From positions 103,678 to 167,677 of the forward strand of contig QEUM01000005.1 in assembly GCA_003577165.1 (NCBI GenBank): a DNA stretch of 64,000 bases, written 5' to 3'. Positions 15,032 to 24,183 of the stretch are shown in pieces. Numbering within the stretch: the first letter of the stretch is position 1; every line of letters starts with the position of its first letter. The position numbers and the translations under genes were made by a program. Origin of the DNA: Armatimonadota bacterium. Its GTDB lineage: Bacteria > Armatimonadota > Fimbriimonadia > Fimbriimonadales > ATM1. Under the pieces are notes generated by a model. That model made no database searches. It had not been told where the DNA came from and saw only the letters and a program-made list of their open reading frames with translations.

Positions 15032-16610
15032 CGTAAATGCGATACGGCTGCGCCATGTCTACGGCGATCGTCGTGAATTGACCGACGGGCAGGTTGTTCA
15101 CCTTTTGCCAGGTGCGCCCACCATCCCATGAGAGATTCAACCCCCCATCGTTGCCGAGCGCGACGCGATCCGGCCAACGGGGATCGATCCAAAGAGCATG
15201 GTGATCTGCGTGCACACCGCGTCCCCCCACCGATGCGAACGATCGCCCACCGTCGGTCGACCGCATGATCGGCACGCCGAGCAGAAACACCGTATCGGGG
15301 TCCGTGGGCGACACGCGCACTTGTCCGAAGTAGTAGCCGTAAGTGTTGTACAGCGAATCCAATCTGGCCGTCGTCGTCTGCTTCCAAGACGCCCCCCCGT
15401 CGTCCGATCGATACAACTGTGCTCCCTGGATTCTCGCCTCGAATAGGTCCGCGTTCGCATCACCAAGCATGCCCAAGAGTTTCTGCACGCTCATCGTGCC
15501 CTCGCGCACCATCGCCTTGAGCCTTGCGGCCGTCAAGTCGGGAGGAAACGTCTGCGAGAGGAAGCGCTGAAGCACATCATCCGGAATTTCGAGCAGCTGG
15601 CTGTCCGTCAGGAATCGAAGCCGTCGTTCGGTGAGTTCTCCCGACGGCACGCCTTCGTCCTGTCGGTCGAATCCAGGCGCAGGCGCCTGATTGTCGACTA
15701 CGACGTACACAGTGCTTGGATTCGTCGCGCAGATCGAGATGCCGATGCGACCGAGGTACTCCCCTTCCGGCAGTCCGGTCCTCAGTTTCGTCCACGTTTC
15801 ACCGCTGTCCGTGGACTTGTACAGCCCGCTCCCGACGCCACTCTCGAGAAAGTTCCACGCTCGCCGATCACGCTGCCACATCGCCGCGTACAGCACATTC
15901 GAATTCGTGGGATCCATCGCCAGGTCAATGCCGCCTGTCATGTTGTCGACGAACAGCACCCGCTTCCACGACTTGCCGCCGTCCGTCGTCCGATAGATCC
16001 CTCTCTCGTCGTTCCAACTGTAGAGGTGCCCGACGGCAGCGACGAACACCCTGTCCGCGTTCTTCGGATCTACGACGATGCGGCCGATGTGGTGCGATTC
16101 GTGGAGCCCTGTGTTGACCCAGGACTTCCCGCCGTCTGTGGACTTGAAGACTCCGGTGCCTGCGTAACTCGTCCTGCTGGAGTTGCTCTCGCCACTCCCC
16201 AGCCAGAGGGTCGTCCCCCCTTCGCCCGCGAGGGCGATGTCGCCGATCGTCATCGCGCTCTCGCGATCGAACAGCGAGGTCCAGGTCGTCCCCATGTTGT
16301 CCGTTCGCCACAGTCCGCCTGTCGCGAAGGCCACCAGAAGAGAACTTCGCGTCCCATCCGGAACCTCGATATCCACGATCCGGCCCCCCTGAATCTCAGG
16401 GCCCACGCAGCGGAAGCGGATGTTGCGAAAGGGCGATCCCGCCTCCAGAGTGAGGCGCTTCTCGTAGCCCGCCATCCGCACAGAGGCGGACATGCCCTGC
16501 ACAGGCTTGTGAAATCGCTCTAACTCCTCCTTCTTGCTGAGTTGCGAGAGCGATGGGACCGGGGAGAGGAAGGCAAGCGCGAGCGTAGAGAGAAGTAGGC
16601 AGATTCTCAT
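14964..16610 (-). CDS. BNR/sortilin-type secreted beta-propeller protein, N-terminal part (frameshifted)
   Basis: 548 residues up to a premature stop; the last 16 or so (after QPYRIYG) are out-of-frame junk. Start MRICLLLSTLALAFLS gives a signal peptide; the longer ORF start at 16763 adds 51 unrelated residues. The mature part carries repeated BNR/Asp-box motifs (STDGGKSW, TTDGGKSW, STDSGETW, SDDGGASW, STDGGRSF, WDGGRTW), marking two multi-blade propellers of the Vps10/sortilin or exo-sialidase-like fold, with no visible catalytic motif. It would act outside the cytoplasmic membrane in binding or processing. Intact homologues continue straight into the sequence now found in the next frame (13706-15031). 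Confidence 0.75.
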   Translation of the reverse strand: MRICLLLSTLALAFLSPVPSLSQLSKKEELERFHKPVQGMSASVRMAGYEKRLTLEAGSPFRNIRFRCVGPEIQGGRIVDIEVPDGTRSSLLVAFATGGLWRTDNMGTTWTSLFDRESAMTIGDIALAGEGGTTLWLGSGESNSSRTSYAGTGVFKSTDGGKSWVNTGLHESHHIGRIVVDPKNADRVFVAAVGHLYSWNDERGIYRTTDGGKSWKRVLFVDNMTGGIDLAMDPTNSNVLYAAMWQRDRRAWNFLESGVGSGLYKSTDSGETWTKLRTGLPEGEYLGRIGISICATNPSTVYVVVDNQAPAPGFDRQDEGVPSGELTERRLRFLTDSQLLEIPDDVLQRFLSQTFPPDLTAARLKAMVREGTMSVQKLLGMLGDANADLFEARIQGAQLYRSDDGGASWKQTTTARLDSLYNTYGYYFGQVRVSPTDPDTVFLLGVPIMRSTDGGRSFASVGGRGVHADHHALWIDPRWPDRVALGNDGGLNLSWDGGRTWQKVNNLPVGQFTTIAVDMAQPYRIYGRSIRSLGVGRHRGGRRRDGCH

Positions 16611-16761
16611 CGCGGATTCGGTTCGACCTGAGATGCGAGATTCCTCCGCCCTAGTCTCAGCCAGCGCAGCGGCCCGCCGGCCGGAGTAGAATGAATTGGA
16701 CGTTGCGGTCAACATCCCCGTCCCGAATTGAGGACTGTCGCAGCGACCCTGAGAATCGCTC

Positions 16762-17868
16762 ATGTATCAGGCGCCACTGCCCGAGGAGTACGTCTCTCGC
16801 TCGCCCGAAGAGACCCGTCGAAAGATTCAGGATGCCAAAGCAGCGCTCGGCTCACGAGTCGTCATCTTAGGCCATCACTATCAGCGCGACGAGATCATCG
16901 AACACGCCGACTACCGCGGCGACTCCTTCAAGCTTGCGAAGGACGCGAATCGCCATCCCGACGCTGAGTTCATCGTCTTCTGTGGCGTCCACTTCATGGC
17001 CGAAAGCGCGGACATCCTCACTCCCGACTCCATGAAGGTCATCCTGCCCAACCTCGCCGCTGGCTGCAGCATGGCCGACATGGCGAACCTCTTCCAAGTC
17101 CGATCCGCGTGGAGGCAGATCGAAGAGATCGTCGGCTCGGGGTCGGGTTCGCGCCCGGCGCTCGTTCCCGTCACCTACATCAACTCCGCAGCCAATCTCA
17201 AAGCGTTCGTCGGAGAGAGAGGCGGCACCGTGTGCACGAGCACCAACGCGCCCATGGCGGTGAAGTGGGCCCTCGATCAGGGCGACCGACTCATCTTCTT
17301 CCCCGATCAGCACCTCGGAAGAAACACGGGGGCGAAGCTCGGTTACGACCCGGACGCGGACATGTGCGTGTGGGATCCTTTCAAGCCGCTCGGCGGAAAC
17401 TCACCCGAACAGCTTCTGAGTTCGAAATTCATTCTCTGGAAGGGCCATTGTTCCGTGCATCAGCGATTCACCGTCGAGCAGGTCGAGATCGCCAAGCAAG
17501 CCGACCCACAGGTGAACATCATCGTCCACCCAGAGTGCCCGATCGAAGTCGTTCGCCTCGCGCCTTACGTTGGCAGCACCGAGTACATCATCCGCACCGT
17601 CACCGAGGCGCCTTCCGGCACATCATGGGCCGTTGGAACAGAGATCAACTTGGTGAATCGTCTCGCGAATGAGAACCCGGACAAGAAGATCACCTGCCTC
17701 GACCCGATGATCTGCCCATGCTCCACGATGTACCGAATCCACCCTTCGTTCCTTTCATGGGCGCTCGACTCGATTCTCGCTGGAAATCCCGTAAACGTCA
17801 TCGAGGTCCCGCCGAAAGTCAAGCATTTCGCGAAACTCGCTCTCGACCGAATGCTCTCGCTGATTTAG
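16762..17868 (+). CDS. nadA: Quinolinate synthase
   Basis: 368-residue NadA, which condenses iminoaspartate with dihydroxyacetone phosphate to quinolinate in de novo NAD synthesis. It needs a 4Fe-4S cluster bound by three cysteines, visible in IVFCGVHFMAESA, WKGHCSVHQRF and the late CPCSTM. Other family blocks are ILGHHYQRDEI, PVTYINSAANLKAF, CTSTNAP, FPDQHLGRNTG and HPECP. NadB and NadC are not adjacent. TAGAAT at 16687-16692 about 70 nt upstream is a possible -10 box. The gene converges with the M61 peptidase gene, 15 bp apart. Confidence 0.95.
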   Translation: MYQAPLPEEYVSRSPEETRRKIQDAKAALGSRVVILGHHYQRDEIIEHADYRGDSFKLAKDANRHPDAEFIVFCGVHFMAESADILTPDSMKVILPNLAAGCSMADMANLFQVRSAWRQIEEIVGSGSGSRPALVPVTYINSAANLKAFVGERGGTVCTSTNAPMAVKWALDQGDRLIFFPDQHLGRNTGAKLGYDPDADMCVWDPFKPLGGNSPEQLLSSKFILWKGHCSVHQRFTVEQVEIAKQADPQVNIIVHPECPIEVVRLAPYVGSTEYIIRTVTEAPSGTSWAVGTEINLVNRLANENPDKKITCLDPMICPCSTMYRIHPSFLSWALDSILAGNPVNVIEVPPKVKHFAKLALDRMLSLI

Positions 17869-17883
17869 CGACGGCAGAAACCG

Positions 17884-19650
17884 CTATAACCCGGGCCGAT
17901 ACCAAGCGCGGCGCAGAGCCCTCTGTTCCTGCGTGCAGTTCTGAGACTCCACAATCTTCGTCACAGTTCGCGTTGCGAAAAAAGGAATCACAGTGACTTC
18001 GACTTCGCCTCCGCCACGAACGACAAGCAGTTTCATGGAAACTCCAACGCCGGCCTTTGAAAACGTTTGCGACAGGGCTGTCGCGATGTTCTTGTTCGTG
18101 TCGGACGGCAGTCTCGTGCCGTCTACGGAGACGATGATGTCGCCCTCCTGCAGGCCGCCCACGGCCGCCTCCACGCGAATCCGCCGAACTCGCGCTCCCT
18201 TCGCCTCCTTGTCTGCGCTCCAGTCGAAGCCAACGTCCGCGAACGGCTCCTCTTTCTGTTCAATCGCCACGCCGAGTTTTGCGAGTTGACTCTCCACGTT
18301 GATGTCACCCGGTTTCATGACGATCTGGTCGTAGTACGCGCCGAGCCGCTCCCCCCCGAACCTCACTAACTGCTTGCGAATCTCGTCCTCTTCGAACCCT
18401 GGCTTGCTGTCCTTGCACAGCTCCCAAAGAGCCCGCGTCACATCATCGAGCGTGTGCTTTCCTCCGGTGACGGAACGAAGTTCTGCATCGAGGCAGAATC
18501 CAACGATCCACCCCGTGTTGTAGTAACTCACTCCAAATCCTTGGCTGTTCCCTCTCCCGTTCGCGGCCTCCGAGACCCGCCAACTCGACTCATATGGACT
18601 CACCTCCAGCCTCTCCCTCCGAGCGCGCACGCTTGTCAGATTCGAAATCAGCGCGTCATGGAGTTGATTCGCATCCCACAGCCCGCTCCGAACCAGCAAC
18701 ACGTCCGCGTAGTAATCCGTTACCCCTTCGAGCCACCACAAAGCGCCGGTTCGCGGCAACTTCAAATAGTCAAAGGGGCCGAGCGGCTTCGACCGAATCC
18801 GCTTTACGTTCCAAAGGTGGAAGAACTCGTGTGAGATCACGCTCACCACTCTCGGCCCCAAACCGCTCGCAAGAGTGATCTGTGTGGAACTTAGGTGCTC
18901 GAGTCCGCCGCCGCCGTCAACGGAGTCCGTCACGTTGAAGTGCCAAACGTATTTGTTATAGGGCAAGCCACCGAAGAATGCGCCCTGCGTGTCCGTGATG
19001 CTCTTGCAGATGTTGATCAGCCTCGGCCTGTCTACGTCCGCCCGGGTCGCTCCTCTCAACACGATGAAGTGCGGCTTTCCGTACGATCTGTACTCGTCGA
19101 GCAGAAAGTCGCCCAGGGTCACCGGGTTGTCCGCGAGCACGTCGTAATCGTCCGCACGAAACTCGTTCGGCGCGTCCGCGACCTCATCGAGTCCGACAGC
19201 GACGCGCCAGCCCTCGGGAACCGCAACTCTCAGGCGGCACTCCTCGCTGATGCGGCCGACGACGTAAAGATACGTCGAAGGGCCGCTGTAGTGCATGGCG
19301 CCTGCCGTGTAACTGTTCGGAATCGAATAGGACACGACAACGGACGATTGACCGCTCGTGCGAACGCGCCACGTGTTGTTGTCCGGTTTCTCTGTCGCGA
19401 GCGCTGCGCCGTTCGCCCCTCTGGCAGAAAACGACTGCACGTTTCTGTAGTTGTCCACGAGCCGATAACTTCCCGGAGCCCAATTCGGCATCTGAAGATC
19501 CAGCGCGTCGCCCTTCGTCGATAGGGTCATTCTCACGTGAAGGAGATTGGACTCAGCCGAAGGCGCGACTTCGTACCGGATGACTGAATTTGCGCCGCAG
19601 GCAAGGAAAAGGACTACGGCAAAGAGGACAACTTTCGGACGATCGAGCAT
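17884..19650 (-). CDS. M61 family metallopeptidase with PDZ domain
   Basis: 588 residues from MLDRPKVVLFAVVLFLACG, a signal or lipoprotein-type leader; the ORF start 39 codons upstream adds unrelated sequence. Hallmarks of M61 glycyl aminopeptidases: PNWAPGSYRL near the N-terminus, GGLEH, the zinc site HEFFH at 274-278 with the third ligand Glu308 in WLEGVTDYYAD, and a C-terminal PDZ domain (about residues 470-570, GLQEGDIIVSVDG). Members cleave N-terminal Gly/Ala or act in envelope proteolysis; the enzyme should sit in the periplasm. The catalytic site is complete. A TPR gene lies 37 bp upstream on the same strand. Confidence 0.9.
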   Translation of the reverse strand: MLDRPKVVLFAVVLFLACGANSVIRYEVAPSAESNLLHVRMTLSTKGDALDLQMPNWAPGSYRLVDNYRNVQSFSARGANGAALATEKPDNNTWRVRTSGQSSVVVSYSIPNSYTAGAMHYSGPSTYLYVVGRISEECRLRVAVPEGWRVAVGLDEVADAPNEFRADDYDVLADNPVTLGDFLLDEYRSYGKPHFIVLRGATRADVDRPRLINICKSITDTQGAFFGGLPYNKYVWHFNVTDSVDGGGGLEHLSSTQITLASGLGPRVVSVISHEFFHLWNVKRIRSKPLGPFDYLKLPRTGALWWLEGVTDYYADVLLVRSGLWDANQLHDALISNLTSVRARRERLEVSPYESSWRVSEAANGRGNSQGFGVSYYNTGWIVGFCLDAELRSVTGGKHTLDDVTRALWELCKDSKPGFEEDEIRKQLVRFGGERLGAYYDQIVMKPGDINVESQLAKLGVAIEQKEEPFADVGFDWSADKEAKGARVRRIRVEAAVGGLQEGDIIVSVDGTRLPSDTNKNIATALSQTFSKAGVGVSMKLLVVRGGGEVEVTVIPFFATRTVTKIVESQNCTQEQRALRRAWYRPGL

Positions 19651-19687
19651 CGGAGTTAGAAGTTCGACGGGGCGGACGCACTTCCTG

Positions 19688-20143
19688 TTACCGGCGCCGG
19701 TGCTCTTCAGCGTTCCCCGTGAACTCCACCCGGTGCGTGGGCATGTTCTCTGCGCGCTCCCACCCAACGTCCGGCGGCGCGACGTGGTCGAGCACGGAGG
19801 CGAGCATCACTTGCACCACCCGGTCGTTCGGGTTCTCCCGCCGGAGTTTTTGGGCCAACCCCAGCGCGTCCTCCCATCGGCCGAGGTCCATCTTCGCCCT
19901 CAGCAGCATCACGCCGACGTCGTACTGTGAGTCGTCGATCGCGTACGCCAGAGCCAGGTGCCGCTCAGCGTCGACGAAGCGGTCGATCTGGGCATAGGCG
20001 ACACCCGCGAGTTTCTGCGCCTCTGCATCGCCCGGGTATTTGGACAGGTACGATTTAGCCGCCTTGGCGGCGGAACGCGCATCACCGGAGCCCAACTTGG
20101 CCCGTATCTCACTCAAGCGAATCTCACGATCTTCGGCCGACAT
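19688..20143 (-). CDS. TPR-repeat protein of unknown function
   Basis: 151-residue soluble protein made of about three tetratricopeptide-like helical hairpins (for example ARSAAKAAKSYLSKYPGDAEAQ, and GRWEDALGLAQKLRRENPND). No signal peptide or catalytic motif. The C-terminal 25 residues are polar and probably disordered. It lies just upstream of the M61 peptidase gene on the same strand and may be co-transcribed. Role unknown. Confidence 0.65.
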   Translation of the reverse strand: MSAEDREIRLSEIRAKLGSGDARSAAKAAKSYLSKYPGDAEAQKLAGVAYAQIDRFVDAERHLALAYAIDDSQYDVGVMLLRAKMDLGRWEDALGLAQKLRRENPNDRVVQVMLASVLDHVAPPDVGWERAENMPTHRVEFTGNAEEHRRR

Positions 20144-20220
20144 CTCACTTTCTCTCGGAGGCGCGCCTCCCAGCTGCCCAGCGTCTTATATCATATGACC
20201 GCACGTCCAGGACAATCGCT

Positions 20221-22491
20221 ATGACGTCTTTCCTGCCGATTCTGGTTTGTTGTTTCGCAGCCCAGAGCGGCCCCCTGGACGACCCCCGGCTCGCCGCGCC
20301 CGTGACCCTGGTCGCCCCGGCCGAGACCGTCGAGAAGGTGCTCGCCGCGGTCGGACGACAGTGTGGGGTCACGCTCGAAGCCTCTGGCGCGATCGAGGAA
20401 GACCTGGTCATCGTAGCCGTCAAGGACGTGAGTGCGGCGCAGTTCCTTTCCAGGCTTGCGAGCCACTTCGGCTGGCAATGGACCAAAGCCGGCTCCACCC
20501 TCCACCTGGAGCGCTCCGCAGAAGCCGCCAAGAACGAGGATCGTCTGGCAGACGAGGCACGCCTCAGGCCTTTCGTTGAGATTCAAAGGAGACTTCGTGA
20601 AACACCGGTCGAACTCTCTCCGGAAGAGCGGGCTCGGATCGAAGCCGAGCTGGAAGCTGTTCGGAAGAAGATGACCAAACTGGCAGAAGCCGAAGATGAC
20701 GAGTCCTGGCGTGAATACGACCGGCTCAGCACACTCCACTCTCTGCTCTTCCGGAAGCTCGACCCAGGCCTAAAGCTCGTTGAGCAAGTCGTGCGCGACC
20801 TCTCTGCTGAGCAATTGCGCGGGCTGGTCACTCGCGGGAGACTCGTCGTCAGCACAAAGCCCACTTCCGCACAATTCCGAATGTCCGCCAAGGCTGCGCG
20901 GTTCGCTGCCGAACACGTGAAGCAAGCGGCTCAGGATGGCGTCGATCAACTCAAGGCGTTCGAGGCGGAGGGTGCACTAAAGGCGCAGGATCGCGAGAAT
21001 TTCTTCACATCTCCCCAGTTTGCGACGGCTGTCCGGGTCACGTTGCAGGCCGTGGAACGGACCGGTCCCGCCTTCGCGGAACAGACCGAGAACTTCTCGG
21101 GGATCTCGGTAGACGTCGCGATCCTCGGCGACCCGGGCGAGGTGCTCACGTCACACGGCAACTGGGTTGACAGAAGTTCCGCGTCCTTCTCCCCGGCAGA
21201 TGCTCCCCCGACGGGTCTCGAAACACCTGCGCCATTTGCGGCCTTCGAAGACGCCCGATTTCAGGTGAGCATTGACGGCAATGCCGGCCTCAAGGCGCAA
21301 CTCATTCCGTTCGCCTTCCCAGATGATGATTTCACTGCGGTCGTGGGCATCCTCGGCTACATCGCAGGTTTGGTGCGAGACGCCCGTGACCCACTCTATC
21401 CGATTGCGCAAATCCTCACCGAATCGGCGGCCGCTTCCGGCTCCAACCTCATCGCCGACGGCTACGACTCGAACATCATTGGTTGCGTCTCGCGACCGCT
21501 GTCTGGTCGCCTTAGAGACGTAAAGTCCGTCCTCACGGCCGTGTGCAGGGCTGCTGGCTGGTCGCCATCCCTTAAAGAAAACTGGCTGATGCTTCGGACC
21601 CGCGACTGGGCGCTCGCACGCAGATCGACGGTTCCGCGGGGGTCGCTCCGTGAATTGGCCGATCTTCACCAGCGACAGTCCGGCTTCTCGATGGACCAGG
21701 TCGCCGGCCTTGTAGCGCGGATGACCGATGAACAGGCCACCTCACCGCTCCTCGAACTGACTCTGATTGAGAGTTGGCCCATCACAACTGAGAACGTGTG
21801 CCTCGTCCGTGCCTACGCGGGCCTGGGCATCGTCCAGAAGGAACTCCTCGGGCGCGGCGACCCCATCTCCTTCGCGACGATTGCGCCCGGACCACGGACA
21901 CTGCTCGGCGAGCACCTGTTCCGCACAGGAACGATGCAGCCTCCGGAGGCTGCACTCTCGAGCGACAAGGCACGGTTGCAGCAGTATCAACTCGAAGTCG
22001 AATCTCTCGGCGGTCGCCACCGTGACTGGGAAGTGACGCAAATCCTCCCCGGCGGCCCAACGGCCGCGACTATCCTTCGGCTTGGCGTGAAGAGCGAACC
22101 CGGCATCGCCTTCAAGGTCAGCATCGGCGGAAACACGCTTCAGGCTGGACTCACTATGCAGGAGTTCGCCGAAGTGTCCATGAGCATGGCCGAAGAGTCC
22201 GAACTGCCGTTTGAATTCCGAATCGAGGCAGTGCGAGCGGGCACCACCGATTCTTGGGATTTCGCAATCGTCCACCCGGACCTGTTCTCCAGCCCGACCA
22301 GTTTCAGGCAAATCTACTGCAGCCCTCTCGCCGCATTTGGCCCCACGGATGCGCTCCCAGAGGGCCATCGGGCCCGGCTCGCCGCGGCTGTCCAAAAGAT
22401 CAAGGAACGGCGCGGAGGCGGTGGAGGAACGGCGGCATCGGCCCGGACTTTCGCTGAGGCGCATGTCCTCTTCGGCGTTGCAACGCCATAA
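20221..22491 (+). CDS. Secreted protein with STN (secretin/TonB short N-terminal)-like domains, unknown function
   Basis: 756 residues. A short signal peptide (MTSFLPILVCCFAAQS) precedes an STN-like domain (about 27-97: VTLVAPAETVEKVLAAVGRQCGV, QFLSRLASHFGWQW). An Arg/Glu-rich coiled region follows at about 110-150, and a second, weaker STN-like segment at about 410-475 (LRDVKSVLTAVCRAAGW, then ENWLMLRTRDW). A PDZ-like stretch may lie near 620-680. No secretin pore domain follows, so this is not a secretin. It resembles lineage-specific periplasmic proteins; a second STN protein lies on the other side of glnA (24184-25185). It ends just before the glnA leader. Function not recognised. Confidence 0.6.
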   Translation: MTSFLPILVCCFAAQSGPLDDPRLAAPVTLVAPAETVEKVLAAVGRQCGVTLEASGAIEEDLVIVAVKDVSAAQFLSRLASHFGWQWTKAGSTLHLERSAEAAKNEDRLADEARLRPFVEIQRRLRETPVELSPEERARIEAELEAVRKKMTKLAEAEDDESWREYDRLSTLHSLLFRKLDPGLKLVEQVVRDLSAEQLRGLVTRGRLVVSTKPTSAQFRMSAKAARFAAEHVKQAAQDGVDQLKAFEAEGALKAQDRENFFTSPQFATAVRVTLQAVERTGPAFAEQTENFSGISVDVAILGDPGEVLTSHGNWVDRSSASFSPADAPPTGLETPAPFAAFEDARFQVSIDGNAGLKAQLIPFAFPDDDFTAVVGILGYIAGLVRDARDPLYPIAQILTESAAASGSNLIADGYDSNIIGCVSRPLSGRLRDVKSVLTAVCRAAGWSPSLKENWLMLRTRDWALARRSTVPRGSLRELADLHQRQSGFSMDQVAGLVARMTDEQATSPLLELTLIESWPITTENVCLVRAYAGLGIVQKELLGRGDPISFATIAPGPRTLLGEHLFRTGTMQPPEAALSSDKARLQQYQLEVESLGGRHRDWEVTQILPGGPTAATILRLGVKSEPGIAFKVSIGGNTLQAGLTMQEFAEVSMSMAEESELPFEFRIEAVRAGTTDSWDFAIVHPDLFSSPTSFRQIYCSPLAAFGPTDALPEGHRARLAAAVQKIKERRGGGGGTAASARTFAEAHVLFGVATP

Positions 22492-22507
22492 CAAGCGCAG
22501 GTATATT
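22478..22507 (+). promoter_or_regulatory. Putative sigma-70 promoter for the glnA leader RNA
   Basis: TTGCAA (22478-22483), an 18-nt spacer, then TATATT (22502-22507; 5/6). It overlaps the 3' end of the STN gene and would start transcription at about 22514, just where a hairpin-plus-terminator RNA begins. Confidence 0.45.
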
Positions 22508-22513
22508 GATGCT

Positions 22514-22590
22514 CCGTGCTTGGGCACGGGGTTTACAAGGAGACACGACTTGGCAAAGACGCCGGCACCGCCGGCGTCTTCGGCTTTTTT
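22514..22590 (+). ncRNA. Candidate glnA leader/attenuator or small RNA
   Basis: About 77 nt: hairpin CCGTGC-TTGG-GCACGG (22514-22529), a single-stranded stretch containing AAGGAG, then an intrinsic terminator ending in T6. A promoter lies directly upstream and no convincing ORF is inside. It may be a free small RNA or a regulated leader of glnA, whose start is 98 nt further on. It matches no riboswitch family I recognise. Confidence 0.35.
22556..22590 (+). terminator. Intrinsic terminator upstream of glnA
   Basis: Perfect 11-bp stem AAGACGCCGGC (22556-22566) / GCCGGCGTCTT (22570-22580), 3-nt loop, then CGGCTTTTTT. It can end the STN-gene transcript and any leader RNA before glnA. Confidence 0.8.
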
Positions 22591-22688
22591 GGCACTGAGG
22601 GCCGAGCCGCGCAGTCCCCTGGACTCCGAACTGAGACTCGTCTCGGTGACTCGCCTGTTGCGCAAACTCAGGAGGAACAACAACCGCA

Positions 22689-24104
22689 ATGACACCACAG
22701 GAGGCCATCGCATTTGCGCAGGAAAACGACGTTCGCATCGTGGACCTGCGCTTCACGGACTTGCCAGGGACTTGGCAGCACTTCTCGATCCCAGTCGAGC
22801 ATCTGACCGAGGACCTCTTCGCCGAAGGAATCGGATTCGACGGTTCGAGCATTCGAGGATTCCAATCGATCAACGAGTCCGACATGCTGCTCGTCCCGGA
22901 TCCCAGTTCCATCTTCCTCGACCCGTTCTTCGAGGTCCCGACGGCAGTTCTCATCTGCAACGTGGAGGACCCCCTCACCCGCGAGCCCTACTCGCGTGAC
23001 GCGCGATACATCGCCCACAAGGCGGAACAGTATCTACGCCAGACCGGAGTCGCTGACACCGCGTTCCTCGGCCCGGAAGCAGAGTTCTTCTTGTTCAGCG
23101 ACGTCCGCCACAACAATGAGGGCCACACTTCCTACTACAAAGTGGACAGCCCCGAGGGCCCGTGGAACGCAGGGACGGACGAGCAGCCGAACCTGGGCCA
23201 CAAGATGCGCCCCAAGGGCGGCTACTTCCCTTGTCCTCCCAACGATCAGCTTCAGAACGTCCGAACGGAGATGATGCAGAAATTGATGGACGCAGGCCTC
23301 CAGCCGGAAGTCCATCACCACGAGGTCGGCGCGGCAGGTCAGTGCGAGATCGACATTCGATTCGACGAACTCACCAAGATCGCCGACAAACTCCAAGTGT
23401 TCAAGTACATCATCAAGAACACCGCGACCGAGTACGGACTGAGCGCGACGTTCATGCCGAAGCCAATCTTCGGAGACAACGGAAGCGGCATGCACGTCCA
23501 TGTGAGCCTGTGGAAGGACAATCGGAACATCATGTACGATGAGTCCGGCTACGCGGGCCTGAGCGACAACGCGCGGTTCTTCATCGGCGGACTGCTCAAG
23601 CACGCGCCTGCCCTGCTCGCGTTCACGAACCCGACTACGAACTCCTACCGCCGGCTCGTCCCAGGCTACGAAGCGCCGATTAACCTCGTGTTCAGTCAGA
23701 GGAACCGATCCGCGTGCGTGCGGGTGCCGATGTACAGCAAGAGCGAGAAGGCGAAGCGCGTGGAGTTCCGTGCTCCCGATCCCAGTTGCAACCCCTACCT
23801 CGCCTTTGCGGGAATCTTGATGGCCGGCCTCGACGGGATTCAAAACCGAATCGAACCACCGAAGCCCATAGACAAGGACCTCTACGAACTTCCCCCGGAA
23901 GAGAAGGCGAACATCCCTCAGACTCCTGGCACGCTCCATGACGTCCTGATGGCTTTGAAGAACGACCACGAGTGGCTTCTGAAAGGCGACGTGTTCACGG
24001 CCGACATGATCGAGCACTACATCGCGTACAAGATGAAACACGAAGTGGAGGCGGTTGCCCTACGCCCCCACCCGTACGAGTTCCATCTGTACTACGACAT
24101 CTAA
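22689..24104 (+). CDS. glnA: Glutamine synthetase, type I
   Basis: 471-residue cytoplasmic GlnA, which makes glutamine from glutamate, ammonia and ATP as a dodecamer. Visible: IGFDGSSIRGFQSINESDM (about 48-66), metal-binding FLGPEAEFFLF (127-136), HHHEVGAAGQCEID (209-222), GDNGSGMHVHVSLWK (262-276), NRSACVRVP (339-347). The adenylylation-type tyrosine is Tyr399 in DKDLYELPPEE, as in GlnA regulated by GlnE, though no glnE is in the window. AGGAGG lies 12 nt before the ATG. A hairpin RNA plus terminator precede it and a 17-bp hairpin follows it, so it is probably a single-gene unit. Confidence 0.96.
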   Translation: MTPQEAIAFAQENDVRIVDLRFTDLPGTWQHFSIPVEHLTEDLFAEGIGFDGSSIRGFQSINESDMLLVPDPSSIFLDPFFEVPTAVLICNVEDPLTREPYSRDARYIAHKAEQYLRQTGVADTAFLGPEAEFFLFSDVRHNNEGHTSYYKVDSPEGPWNAGTDEQPNLGHKMRPKGGYFPCPPNDQLQNVRTEMMQKLMDAGLQPEVHHHEVGAAGQCEIDIRFDELTKIADKLQVFKYIIKNTATEYGLSATFMPKPIFGDNGSGMHVHVSLWKDNRNIMYDESGYAGLSDNARFFIGGLLKHAPALLAFTNPTTNSYRRLVPGYEAPINLVFSQRNRSACVRVPMYSKSEKAKRVEFRAPDPSCNPYLAFAGILMAGLDGIQNRIEPPKPIDKDLYELPPEEKANIPQTPGTLHDVLMALKNDHEWLLKGDVFTADMIEHYIAYKMKHEVEAVALRPHPYEFHLYYDI

Positions 24105-24130
24105 GTCCTCCTGCGCAACGGCGCGCAGTC

Positions 24131-24175
24131 AAAAAAGAAAACGGTTCACGCCCGAGCGTCGGGCGTGAACCGTTT
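24131..24175 (-). terminator. Intrinsic terminator for the minus-strand STN gene (hairpin shared with glnA end)
   Basis: Perfect 17-bp stem AAACGGTTCACGCCCGA (24139-24155) / complement (24159-24175) with a 3-nt loop. On the minus strand it is followed by TCTTTTTT, a good U tract. On the plus strand no T run follows, but the hairpin may still stop glnA transcription. Confidence 0.8.
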
Positions 24176-24183
24176 GGAGAGAA

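Noticed and set aside
14827..15387. 186-codon frame bridging the frameshift region
   Set aside because: It is in the third frame, lacks BNR motifs and does not join the two halves.
22211..22999. 262-codon plus-strand frame over the glnA leader, including a TTG after AAGGAG at 22551
   Set aside because: It overlaps glnA and the STN gene and encodes low-complexity basic sequence; a leader peptide cannot be shown.
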